Source of the DNA: G963663495 sp963663495
GTDB taxonomy: Bacteria; Bacteroidota; Rhodothermia; Rhodothermales; Bin80
DNA length: 64,000 bases
Direction: 5' to 3'
NCBI GenBank assembly: GCA_963663495.1
Contig: OY760427.1
Coordinates: 4,464,001 to 4,528,000 of the forward strand
In this document: positions 1 to 7,361 of the stretch, one piece after another
How the letters are laid out: every line of letters begins with the position of its first letter
Numbering within the stretch: the first letter of the stretch is position 1
Position numbers and translations under genes: made by a program
The notes under the pieces: model-generated
Database searches by the model: none
Seen by the model: only the letters and a program-made list of their open reading frames with translations
What the model was told of the DNA's origin: nothing

Positions 1-516
1 CATGCTCATCCACAGATCATCCTCCGCTATCGTTCGGATCTCGGATATCAGCAGCACGGGAGCAATACGATCCCCCATCGCGCGCAGCGCTTCAATGGCC
101 TCCAGCACACGATCTCTGGGGATAAAGTACTCGGTCTGCAGTTCATCACCGCTGCTGGGAGTAAACTCCATCCTGAAGTGCGGAAGCCGCTCATACCAAG
201 GCCCCGGGATACCCATCTGCTCTGTACAATGCACCGCAGATAGGGCGAGGATTGGGTGCACATTGCGATCTGCAAGAGGGGCTCCGTACAACGCTGGCTC
301 TACCGGCGGCATGTCTGCTCCCGTTCTGCGCTTGACCCACACCTGCGTTGACGCGTCTGTCTGCCAATCCGTAAACAGGCTGACGCTGTAGCCGCTCTCC
401 ATTATTGTATCAAAATGCGCCTGCACCTGGTCTAGTGGAAGTCTCAGGTACACATGCTGCGCAACGTCAAATGTCGGTTCGACCGCCAGCGTCAGTTGTG
501 TCACCACACCCAAGCC
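1..516 (-). pseudogene. Alditol oxidase-like FAD oxidoreductase, C-terminal part (gene split by IS-A; runs off the left edge)
   Basis: On the minus strand this stretch reads VVTQLTLAVEP, then FTDWQTDAS, VWVKRR, PWYERLPHFRMEF and ISEIRTIAEDDLWMS, typical of the substrate domain of the alditol oxidase / L-gulonolactone oxidase family. There is no start; the N-terminal half lies at 3573-4159 on the other side of an insertion sequence. Removing the IS and one copy of the 8-bp repeat CCCAAGCC (509-516 and 3573-3580) rejoins the halves in frame as GLGGLGVVTQL. Family members oxidise alditols such as xylitol or sorbitol with O2, giving an aldose and H2O2. The substrate here is inferred. The very C-terminus lies outside the window. 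Confidence 0.85.
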
Positions 517-695
517 CTGCCCTTCCCCCATAAATCATCCAACACGGTTCGATTGTTCGTCAGTTCTGGTCAACTCTCGCTGGCATGGCTGTCGGAATAT
601 CTCGGGTATTTCGACCTGACAGGTATGGTGTGTGACTTGAGGTGAATAATGCCGTCCTCTCGTGCGGATACGCGATCTCTTCCTGCGCCGCTTCC
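517..695 (+). repeat. IS-A long terminal inverted repeat, left arm
   Basis: About 179 bp that match the inverted right end (3394-3572) at roughly nine positions in ten. The match runs from the terminal CTGCCC to the GCGCCGCTTCC block. Confidence 0.9.
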
Positions 696-720
696 ACTGC
701 CATCCTACCACTTCATGTAT

Positions 721-749
721 TTGACATTTTGCTACTTGTTTTTTATGTT
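721..749 (+). promoter_or_regulatory. Promoter of the IS-A transposase, abutting the start codon
   Basis: TTGACA (721-726), a 17-bp spacer and TATGTT (744-749) precede the ATG at 755 by only five bases, so the predicted transcript would begin at or next to the start codon (leaderless). IS-B (37844-37872) and IS-C (50786-50814) show the same arrangement. Confidence 0.6.
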
Positions 750-754
750 GTGGC

Positions 755-3064
755 ATGCTTCAGCGAAGTCAGGTCTTACGAACGCTCACCGCTCCCTGCA
801 ATGGAGAGCGTTTGGACAGGGTTCTTGCCGACGATCGTTGGCGGTTTCGCACGCAGATAGCGCGCGCTGTCTGTGAAGAGTTCGGGTTTGTTGATGCACG
901 GGGCGAACCGCAGGTGAGCAACTGTGCGCAGGCTTTATCGAAGTTGGAGGCCCGGGGGAGGATTGTGTTGCCCAAGCCCGAGAATTGTAATGCGGCTAAG
1001 GCGGAACCGCGTAGGCGCGAGGAGCGGGTACCGGATCCGATAGCGTTACCGGACACGGTACATGGTGTCCGGGGGTTGACGATTGAGTTGGTTGAGACGG
1101 ACGAGCAGCGTATGGTGTGGAACACGTTGCTGCACTTTGAGCATCCGAGGCGTACGACCACATTTGTGGGAGCGCAGGTACGCTATCTGATAGGCAGTGC
1201 CCATGGTTACCTGGGAGCGGTGGGATTTTCGGCGGCGGCGTTGTGCCTGGCGCCCAGAGAGCACTGGATGGCGTGGAGTGATGAGCAGCGCAAGGCGCAT
1301 TTGCACCGTGTGGTGTGTTTGAGTCGTTTTCTGATACGGGGGCAGTGTCAGGATTTGGCCAGCCATGTACTGGGTAAGGTATTGAGACGGTTGGCGGATG
1401 ATTTTCAGGCACGGTACTGTTACCGTCCCTGGGTTGTCGAAACGTATGTGGATCCCCAAGGGGAAGGAGCGTGTTTTGAGGTGAACAATTTTGTATTGAT
1501 CGGCCATACCGCAGGCGGAAAGCGGCACAAGGAGGCAAAGGAAGAGGATCCCAAGGGGCTGTATGTATACGAGTTGGACAAAGAATGGCGCGGGACCTTG
1601 GGGGAACCGGAGGAGGAGTTGCGTCCGGTGAGGGATCCGCACGAGGGGATTGACAGTGCGCAGTGGGCCGAAACGGAGTTTGGCGGAGCGCCATTGGGAG
1701 ACAGGCGGTTGTCTGTGCGACTGGTAAAGAGTACGTCCATGTTGGCCGATGTGATAGGCCACAGCATTACCGCGCATACGGATGCGGACCGCGCGGCGGT
1801 GAAGGGGCATTACCGGTTATTGGAGAGCAAGAAGGACAAAACGGTAACGCCGGAGAACATATTGGCGCCGCATCGTGGGCGTACGATAGAGCGCATGCGT
1901 AGTCAGGAGACCGTGTTATGCATCCAGGACACGACGAAGTTGCGGTACAGTACGCGGCCGGCGTGTACGGATTTGGAGGTAATAGGGAGTAATCAGACGA
2001 CGGCGAAGACGCTGGGGTTGCCGTTGCATACGACGCTGGTGGTGACGGAGGATGGATTGACGTTGGGGGTGTTGCGTGGCAGCTTCAAGGATCCGGAGGA
2101 GGGTCCGCATGCTCCGCGGACGCAGCAGTGGATAGACGGGTTCAAGGATATATGCGAGGCGGCGGAGGAGCTGTCCGGCGAGACGCAGGTGATCTGTGTT
2201 GCGGACCGGGAGGCGGACAGCTTTGCTATGTTTGCCGAGCAGCGCAGACAGGGTAAGGCGGAGGTATTGATACGAGCGAAGCATGATCGGAAGCTGTTGG
2301 ATGATCGCAAGCTGTTTGCGGTAATGCGCAGTGGTAAGGCTCCGGGGAATGTGGAGATAGAGATACAGCGGGTGACGGCGCGCAAGAAGCAGGCGCGCAA
2401 GCAGGCACGGAAGGGTCGCAGTTACCGGATGGTCAATGCGGAGGTACGCTACGGGAGGTTCTTGTTGCCGGATCCGAAGAACGAGGAGGAGCCGGTGGTG
2501 ATGTACGGGGTGCATGTGTTGGAGGTGGAGCCTCCGGGGGATGCGCCGCCGGTGGAGTGGATGCTATTGACCAGCATGGAGGTAGGGAGCGTAGCGGATG
2601 CACGGCGGGTGTTGGCAATGTATCTCAAGCGGTGGCGGGTGGAAGACTTCTTCCGCGTGCTCAAGAGTGGGTGCAAGGTAGAGCGTTTGGGTCTGCGTAC
2701 CTCGTTGCGTCTGCAGCGAGCAATAACGATGTATTGTGTGATATCCTGGCGCGTCATGACCTTGGTGCAATTGGGTCGGGAGGTGCCGGAGCTGGACGCG
2801 GATGTCTTTTTCACGGAGATGGAGCTGCGATTCTTGGATGGATATGCAGCACGGGTAAAGCTGCCGAAGCCCAGTACTTTGGGAGCTGCTATCCTGATCG
2901 TAGCGGTGCTCGGCGGTTATCAGAACCGCACTCGTGATGGACCGGTGGGTTACCAGATCATGTGGCGTGGCCTAGAGAGGTTACACCTAATGACATTGGG
3001 ATACGAGGTAAGAGACGAACAATTGAGTGCATGTTCGCACGGGAATTCATCTGGGTTCATATAA
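755..3064 (+). CDS. IS4-family (Tn5-like) transposase fused to an N-terminal DruA/DUF4338 domain
   Basis: 769 aa, three parts. Residues 1-80 look like the winged-helix-like N-terminus of DruA proteins. Residues about 100-290 are a DUF4338/DruA-type domain (VGAQVRYLIGS, GYLGAVGFSAAALCLAPR, WMAWSDEQR, SRFLIRGQ, LASHVLGKVLRRL, YCYRPWVVETYVD). Residues about 300-769 are a Tn5/IS50-like transposase: the DNA-binding segment W-ETEFGGAPLGDRRLSVRLVKS, then catalytic D392 (QDTTK), D484 (ADREADS) and E630 in a Y-x2-R-x3-E-x6-K signature (YLKRWRVEDFFRVLK). All three acidic residues are present and the frame is intact, so it is probably active. In Druantia defence DruA is a separate protein; here no druB-E genes exist, so the domain more likely serves transposition. 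Confidence 0.9.
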   Translation: MLQRSQVLRTLTAPCNGERLDRVLADDRWRFRTQIARAVCEEFGFVDARGEPQVSNCAQALSKLEARGRIVLPKPENCNAAKAEPRRREERVPDPIALPDTVHGVRGLTIELVETDEQRMVWNTLLHFEHPRRTTTFVGAQVRYLIGSAHGYLGAVGFSAAALCLAPREHWMAWSDEQRKAHLHRVVCLSRFLIRGQCQDLASHVLGKVLRRLADDFQARYCYRPWVVETYVDPQGEGACFEVNNFVLIGHTAGGKRHKEAKEEDPKGLYVYELDKEWRGTLGEPEEELRPVRDPHEGIDSAQWAETEFGGAPLGDRRLSVRLVKSTSMLADVIGHSITAHTDADRAAVKGHYRLLESKKDKTVTPENILAPHRGRTIERMRSQETVLCIQDTTKLRYSTRPACTDLEVIGSNQTTAKTLGLPLHTTLVVTEDGLTLGVLRGSFKDPEEGPHAPRTQQWIDGFKDICEAAEELSGETQVICVADREADSFAMFAEQRRQGKAEVLIRAKHDRKLLDDRKLFAVMRSGKAPGNVEIEIQRVTARKKQARKQARKGRSYRMVNAEVRYGRFLLPDPKNEEEPVVMYGVHVLEVEPPGDAPPVEWMLLTSMEVGSVADARRVLAMYLKRWRVEDFFRVLKSGCKVERLGLRTSLRLQRAITMYCVISWRVMTLVQLGREVPELDADVFFTEMELRFLDGYAARVKLPKPSTLGAAILIVAVLGGYQNRTRDGPVGYQIMWRGLERLHLMTLGYEVRDEQLSACSHGNSSGFI

Positions 3065-3179
3065 ATGGCATATCAACCTGCCTGATGTGGGCCTATGTCC
3101 CAGTGGCTACACCTGCGTGAGCGTGCGGTGAACTTGCATCTTGATTAGGTGACGGGTTCTGTAGAGCTTACCCGTAGAC

Positions 3180-3377
3180 GTGAGAACCCAGACCCCGGAC
3201 CGCCTGGTACAGCCCAGACGTACGGCGGAAGAGATGTTACCGCTGGTAGAGCAGTATAACGAAAGGACCCGGTCCGCAGCGGCGTCTTGCGCAGAGCAGG
3301 GCATCTCGTACGGACCGTTGAATTACTGGAGGCAGAAGTATCGCCAGGAGACTGCAGCCGAGGGTTCGTGGATGTAG
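3180..3377 (+). pseudogene. IS66 accessory (TnpA-like) fragment carried by IS-A
   Basis: A GTG-started 65-aa frame resembling the small helix-turn-helix ORF of IS66 elements (RRTAEEMLPLVEQYNE, then SYGPLNYWRQKYR). The second IS-A copy has a 4-bp length difference in this stretch that breaks the frame upstream of the ATG-LPLVEQ segment, so a full-length product is not conserved. Probably a remnant captured between the transposase gene and the right end. Confidence 0.45.
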
Positions 3378-3393
3378 GCAATGCAGCGCCAAG

Positions 3394-3572
3394 GGAAGCG
3401 GCGCAGGAAGAGATCGCGTATCCGCACGAGCGGATGGCATTATTCACCTCAAGTCACACACCATACCTGTTAGGCCGAAATACCCGAGATATTCCGACAG
3501 CCATGCCAGCGATATTTGACCATACCTGACGAACAATCGAACCGTAATGGATGATTTATGGGTACAGGGCAG
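3394..3572 (-). repeat. IS-A long terminal inverted repeat, right arm
   Basis: Inverted partner of 517-695, ending in the sequence complementary to CTGCCCTGTACC at 3572, immediately next to the target duplication CCCAAGCC (3573-3580). Confidence 0.9.
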
Positions 3573-4159
3573 CCCAAGCCCCCCAGTCCTACGACTGCCC
3601 CGGCAAAAACGTTACCGTCCTTTTCATGCGAAAGTGCGACGATTTCACCATCGGCATTTATCATTTCCATGGCTACGACGGCCGTAGCCAGATTGCCATT
3701 GGTGACGCCGCTCCCATGCGTCGCCGTCGCACAGGCGCCCGCAACTGAAATGTGTGGCAGCGATGCCAGATTGTGGACGGCAACGCCGTTCTCATGCAAA
3801 AACGGACTCAGTTGTCCATAGAGCACTGCCGCTCCAACCGTGACACTGCTACGCTCTGGATCCAGCTCCATTGTCGGTTCCAAATTCGCCAACGAAATCT
3901 GTTCCGTACGGCTGTCAGCAATGGCATTGAAGCTATGGCGCGACCCCAACGCACGGATGCTTGAGCTCCTGCGTATGATATCTTGCGCTTCCTCCACCGA
4001 AGTCGGCAGATGAAGCCTATCGGTACTATAGGTCAGATTTCCTGCCCAGTTCGTCCGACCGGGTGCGTAAACATCGGACCGGCACGAGGCAAGCGGCGCC
4101 AGAATGCTGCCCGCCAAGAGTGTGGAAGATGTCCTCAAAAACTTCCGCTTATCCATCAT
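3573..4159 (-). pseudogene. Alditol oxidase-like FAD oxidoreductase, N-terminal part (split by IS-A)
   Basis: Starting at the ATG at 4159 (MMDKRKFL; a TTG three codons upstream is less likely) the protein has a Tat-like/lipoprotein leader, KRKFLRTSS, a hydrophobic stretch and lipobox LASC, so the intact protein would be exported. The FAD-binding domain is clear: LGSRHSFNAIADS has the histidine that carries covalent FAD in alditol oxidases, followed by VTVGAAVLYGQL, NLASLPHISVAGACATATHGSG and NGNLATAVVAMEM. Coding sense ends where IS-A begins, and the frame continues at 516. Upstream on the same strand are 4204-4719 and the radical SAM gene, perhaps one transcription unit. Confidence 0.88.
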
Positions 4160-4203
4160 GAGTGCCAAGAAATTATTTGAAAAACCCGGACCTTAGCATA
4201 CGC

Positions 4204-4719
4204 CTAACCATCTGCCAGGGACTGTAACACACTCTGCCTGCGCTCAATGTCGGGCGGCGCCTGCGCCATGCCAAAGACCTCCTCCAGCACGGTCACCGCT
4301 GCCAGTTGCAGATCCCACAATCCGTTCAGCATGGCGGATATTCTCAACTCTGGCTTCTCTGGATGTACCGCCTGCACCTCCATGATGGCGCCGGTGTCGG
4401 TAACCCCCGAAATCACAATGTCCAGCCCGTGCCGGAATGCTGCCAAGCGCCCTTCAGAGACGGTTGTCAGTTGCTCCCGATGGGTGGGTTCTACGACCGC
4501 ACACACCCCTATCCTTGCCGTGAAGCCCGCAGCATCCACTTCAAGCTCTCCTTCCAGGCATGGATTTGCCGAGGCGGGACAGAGTACAACGGTTTTGCCT
4601 TCCTCTCCGATCGCGGATGCCTTCAGAGACTCCCACACGCTGCCTCCAAAGTACTGCCATACCGCAGAGGACCGCGACCACGGCATTTGCCGGAAGTCAA
4701 TGCTCATTTCGTTTGCCAT
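4204..4719 (-). CDS. Hypothetical protein, 171 aa
   Basis: Soluble, mildly acidic protein with no signal peptide or membrane segment. Recognisable stretches include MPWSRSSAVWQYFGGSVWESL near the N-terminus and an even amphipathic pattern through EGELEVDAAGFTARIGVCAVV and VTDTGAIMEVQAVHPEKPELR. I do not recognise the family. It lies 74 bp downstream of the radical SAM gene and about 45 bp upstream of the alditol oxidase start, all on the minus strand, so co-transcription is plausible. Confidence 0.65.
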   Translation of the reverse strand: MANEMSIDFRQMPWSRSSAVWQYFGGSVWESLKASAIGEEGKTVVLCPASANPCLEGELEVDAAGFTARIGVCAVVEPTHREQLTTVSEGRLAAFRHGLDIVISGVTDTGAIMEVQAVHPEKPELRISAMLNGLWDLQLAAVTVLEEVFGMAQAPPDIERRQSVLQSLADG

Positions 4720-4793
4720 TTCCGTACCAAGAATAGCTGATAAGCCTGAAAGATAATTACAGCCATCTTTGCATGTACGCCTGCCTGATCTTA

Positions 4794-5870
4794 TCAGTCA
4801 AACAACGACAACTGGTTGCCCGATGCTCTCTGAAAGTGATGTGTGGCCAGGGGCGGTAGTCTACGGTCCATCCCGGCCCGCGCGCAGCTTACCTTGAAGA
4901 GTCTGGAAATTGCCTTAGCCCATGGCCCTTCTCCCCGCATGCGATGCCCGAACCGGGCATCGTTAAGCTTCCCGTTGCGCATTTCCCGGAGGCGGCGCAC
5001 AACCTTGTCCGCACGCATCGGAAACTCGTCCTGGATCCATTTCAAGAACAGCCCCTCTACCGCACCGGGTAATCGCAGCAGTACATACCCTGCCCTGCAG
5101 GCCCCGCGCTCCGCTGCGGCGGCTATGATTTTCGGGATCTCGTCCTCATTCATTCCCGGTATGATGGGGGCCACCATCACATTGACCGGGATACCTGCGT
5201 CCGACAGCACGCGTATGGCTTCCAGTCTTCGGCTTGGTGTGGAGGTACGGGGCTCCATGACCGAGGCAAGCTTTGACTGCAGAGTCGTTACGGACACGGT
5301 GACTCGCACAAGGTTTTTTGCGGCGAGGCCCCGCAGTATGTCAAGATCCCGTGTCACCAAATAGTTTTTCGTGATGATCCCTACCGGGTTGCTGTAACGC
5401 AGACAAACCTCAAGGCAGCCGCGCACGATTTTGAGCTTGCGCTCAATCGGCTGGTACGGATCCGTGTTGCCTGACAGTGCCACCACCTCAGGCTCCCAGC
5501 TGCGTGCCTCGAATGCCTTGGCAAGAAGCACAGGAGCGTCCGGCTTAACCAGGATTCGCGTTTCGAAGTCAAGCCCGGCAGACCATCCAAGATATTCGTG
5601 ACTTGGCCGTGCGTAGCAGTAAATACACCCGTGTTCGCATCCCCGATAGACATTGATACTGTACGTGAAAGGGATATCCGGACTATTGTTCTTAGCAAGG
5701 ATACTACGAGACGTGTCATGGTAGTACTCTGTCGGTACCTGCCTCATGTCCTCGGGATCAAGCTCTGCGGGATCCAAGGCAATTTCAATGGCATCGTAGC
5801 GCGTTGCGGGATTCGAAGACGCCGCGCGGCCTTGGCGCCGAGGCATGGGATCTTCCCGGTCGTGCATCAC
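4794..5870 (-). CDS. PA0069/Rv2578c-family radical SAM protein
   Basis: 358 aa. The radical SAM cluster motif is C78-E-H-G-C82-I-Y-C85, the CxxxCxxC triad that binds the 4Fe-4S cluster and S-adenosylmethionine. Downstream are family blocks YARPSHEYLGW, ALSGNTDPYQPIERK, GIITKNYLVTRD, VTVSVTTL, EPRTSTPSRRLEAI and VMVAPIIPGMNEDEI, typical of the spore photolyase-like PA0069/Rv2578c group, whose substrate is unknown. Length is normal. Start could be M1, M2 or M9 (PRRQGR); the conserved region begins well after all of them. It is the first gene of a possible minus-strand unit with 4204-4719 and the alditol oxidase. Confidence 0.93.
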   Translation of the reverse strand: MMHDREDPMPRRQGRAASSNPATRYDAIEIALDPAELDPEDMRQVPTEYYHDTSRSILAKNNSPDIPFTYSINVYRGCEHGCIYCYARPSHEYLGWSAGLDFETRILVKPDAPVLLAKAFEARSWEPEVVALSGNTDPYQPIERKLKIVRGCLEVCLRYSNPVGIITKNYLVTRDLDILRGLAAKNLVRVTVSVTTLQSKLASVMEPRTSTPSRRLEAIRVLSDAGIPVNVMVAPIIPGMNEDEIPKIIAAAAERGACRAGYVLLRLPGAVEGLFLKWIQDEFPMRADKVVRRLREMRNGKLNDARFGHRMRGEGPWAKAISRLFKVSCARAGMDRRLPPLATHHFQRASGNQLSLFD

Positions 5871-6201
5871 CTGGGCCGTCTATATTGGTTTGACGCGGCA
5901 AGCTCCATGCTGCAAGAATTGGAATCGTATCGTGGAATGATACTATGAAGCAGCATTGGGAGGCGGGTGTTTCCCGCCCCGCAGCATTCTTAGGCCTGCA
6001 ATATTCGTCGTAGTCTATTTGAGTCTAAAAGCGCTGCTATGATCCACTAGTGCGATCCTACGTGCACGCCCCGCCTCGGACGAGGACAACTCATGCAGCG
6101 ACCCAAGCTCGCTGTACGCCGCAAGACAGCGCCATGCAGTCGACACACTGCGGTGCTTGCGACCACACCCCGCCCCGGCAGACACGTGAAATACAACACC
6201 G
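5871..6201. other. Intergenic region with one GC-rich hairpin
   Basis: 331 bp between the radical SAM gene start and the end of the 6202-6801 gene. It contains the perfect hairpin GGCGGG-TGTTT-CCCGCC (5962-5978) without a clear T-run. No gene is supported. Confidence 0.5.
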
Positions 6202-6801
6202 CTATGCCCTTCCCAAGACACGATTGAGGAAGCCTCGGCGTGGTGCCGAGTCAAGCGTGTCAGCCATTGCTACCGCACGGTCAACTTGGTCCTGGGATAT
6301 CGCCCGCCTAAGCAAGATGCCGTCCTCGGTGTGCACATAGTCGGAGCAAGCCGCTGCAGCGCATAAAAGGATGCGCTGCAGGTCATCGGTGGGCACGGAT
6401 ACAGGCTTGCCGGATTGCAGAGCGTCACCCAATCTGTCATAGACTAGCATCATTGACTCTAATACGTCGGTAACGTATTCATCCACGTCAACATCGGTCT
6501 CGTACAGCCACGTGTACTCGAGATTGCCCTCGAAAACCCACAGCTCGGTAACCACGACCGGGAAGCGAAGCAGGGTGCCGTCGTTGTGCACCATGCCGGG
6601 GCGTGCGTATGCGGCATCCTCGAGCAGGTCGGACAGAAACAAGCTCACGGCATGCAGCCCCTCATCGTCATCGTTATCCGGACAGTCAAGCTCGTGCCAA
6701 GCGTCTTGCACCGCAGCCCCGATAAGATCGTCCCAAGCGGCCTGCGCCTCGGCAAGCATGTTTTCACGCTGACTATCGGTCAACCTCGGTGCGCCTCTCA
6801 T
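6202..6801 (-). CDS. Acidic hypothetical protein, second gene of a ribbon-helix-helix operon
   Basis: 199 aa, strongly acidic (DCPDNDDDEG, YETDVDVDEYVTDVLES). No signal peptide, membrane segment or recognised motif. It begins with ATG at 6801, overlapping the last codon of the upstream ribbon-helix-helix gene (ATGA type overlap, 6798-6801), so the two are translationally coupled. A DNA-binding small protein followed by a coupled partner resembles toxin-antitoxin or plasmid-type modules. The acidic composition is unlike common RNase toxins, so no function is assigned. Confidence 0.7.
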   Translation of the reverse strand: MRGAPRLTDSQRENMLAEAQAAWDDLIGAAVQDAWHELDCPDNDDDEGLHAVSLFLSDLLEDAAYARPGMVHNDGTLLRFPVVVTELWVFEGNLEYTWLYETDVDVDEYVTDVLESMMLVYDRLGDALQSGKPVSVPTDDLQRILLCAAAACSDYVHTEDGILLRRAISQDQVDRAVAMADTLDSAPRRGFLNRVLGRA

Positions 6802-7001
6802 GCCTGCTTACCAATCAATCCGGCAAGCGACCGCATGCGCCGTTCGGTATCCTCAAGCGCCTGCCGGGCCACGTGGTGCAGCCCGCATTGGATCGCCCGA
6901 CGGGCAACCGCACTTCGTGACTCCCCGATGGTCAGCGCCAATCGGTCAATCTCATCACGCATATCGTCCGGGATACGGAAGGCAAGTAGTTTATCGCTCA
7001 T
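6798..7001 (-). CDS. Ribbon-helix-helix DNA-binding protein
   Basis: 67 aa with the CopG/Arc-type fold pattern: a short beta strand (LLAFRIPDDM), helix 1 (RDEIDRLALTIG), the turn ESRS and helix 2 (SAVARRAIQCGLHHVARQAL). Such proteins usually bind as dimers to their own promoter and act as antitoxins or plasmid regulators. It is the first gene of a coupled pair with 6202-6801. The 100 bp upstream would hold the promoter and operator; I see no clear operator repeat. Confidence 0.82.
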   Translation of the reverse strand: MSDKLLAFRIPDDMRDEIDRLALTIGESRSAVARRAIQCGLHHVARQALEDTERRMRSLAGLIGKQA

Positions 7002-7104
7002 GGTTATGGTCTCCTTATTAGTGTGGTATCGGTTGTTAGACGTTGTTGGACGCGTATATCGCTATATCGTTCCTCTGTCTTGCGTCGTTGGTTGCCCCAC
7101 GAGT

Positions 7105-7358
7105 CGTACCCCAGGGCGGGTCACCACGCGCGTACATCTTCCGTACCTGCAGGACCGATTGTGCGTTGTACACGCGTAGAGGGGCAGCGAGGAGGGGGCT
7201 GGAAACGCAGTTAGTGCCCTTTTTTCAACACGAGAGCGGTCACTACCGAGATATTGGTAAGACTTCTGTTGAGCAGACACACCTCTGCCTACCTTCCTTT
7301 CTGCTTGCCGCGTTGTGCACCTGCGGCGTCCCTGTGGCGTCGGAGCGCAGGCACAAGG
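7105..7358 (-). repeat. Module R, inverted copy (partner at 50853-51095)
   Basis: About 250 bp of non-coding sequence matching 50853-51095 in opposite orientation along its whole length. Shared blocks include TTGTGCCTGCGCTCC, GGTAGGCAGAGGTGTGTCT, ATCTCGGTA, GTGACCGCT and CAACGCACAATCGGTCCTGC. It contains CTGCCTACC (7285-7293), the terminal sequence of IS-B. It may be the remnant end of a DruA-type IS, but the match continues on both sides of that sequence. Origin unresolved. Confidence 0.7.
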
Positions 7359-7361
7359 ATG

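Larger units (their letters stand above)
517..3572 (+). mobile_element. IS-A copy 1: IS4/Tn5-like insertion sequence with a DruA-domain transposase
   Basis: The 3056-bp element is flanked by the direct repeat CCCAAGCC (509-516, 3573-3580). Its ends are CTGCCCTTCCCCCATAAATC on the left and, inverted, CTGCCCTGTACCCATAAATC on the right. Similarity between the ends continues for about 180 bp, far longer than usual IS4/IS50 ends. It carries a promoter at the left (721-749), one long transposase gene (755-3064) and a short IS66-accessory-like reading frame near the right end. It interrupts the alditol oxidase gene. A second copy, itself interrupted, is at 36832-48682. Confidence 0.93.

Noticed and set aside
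755..3064. Druantia anti-phage locus
   Set aside because: The DruA-like part is fused to a transposase inside an IS with target duplications; no druB-druE genes are nearby.
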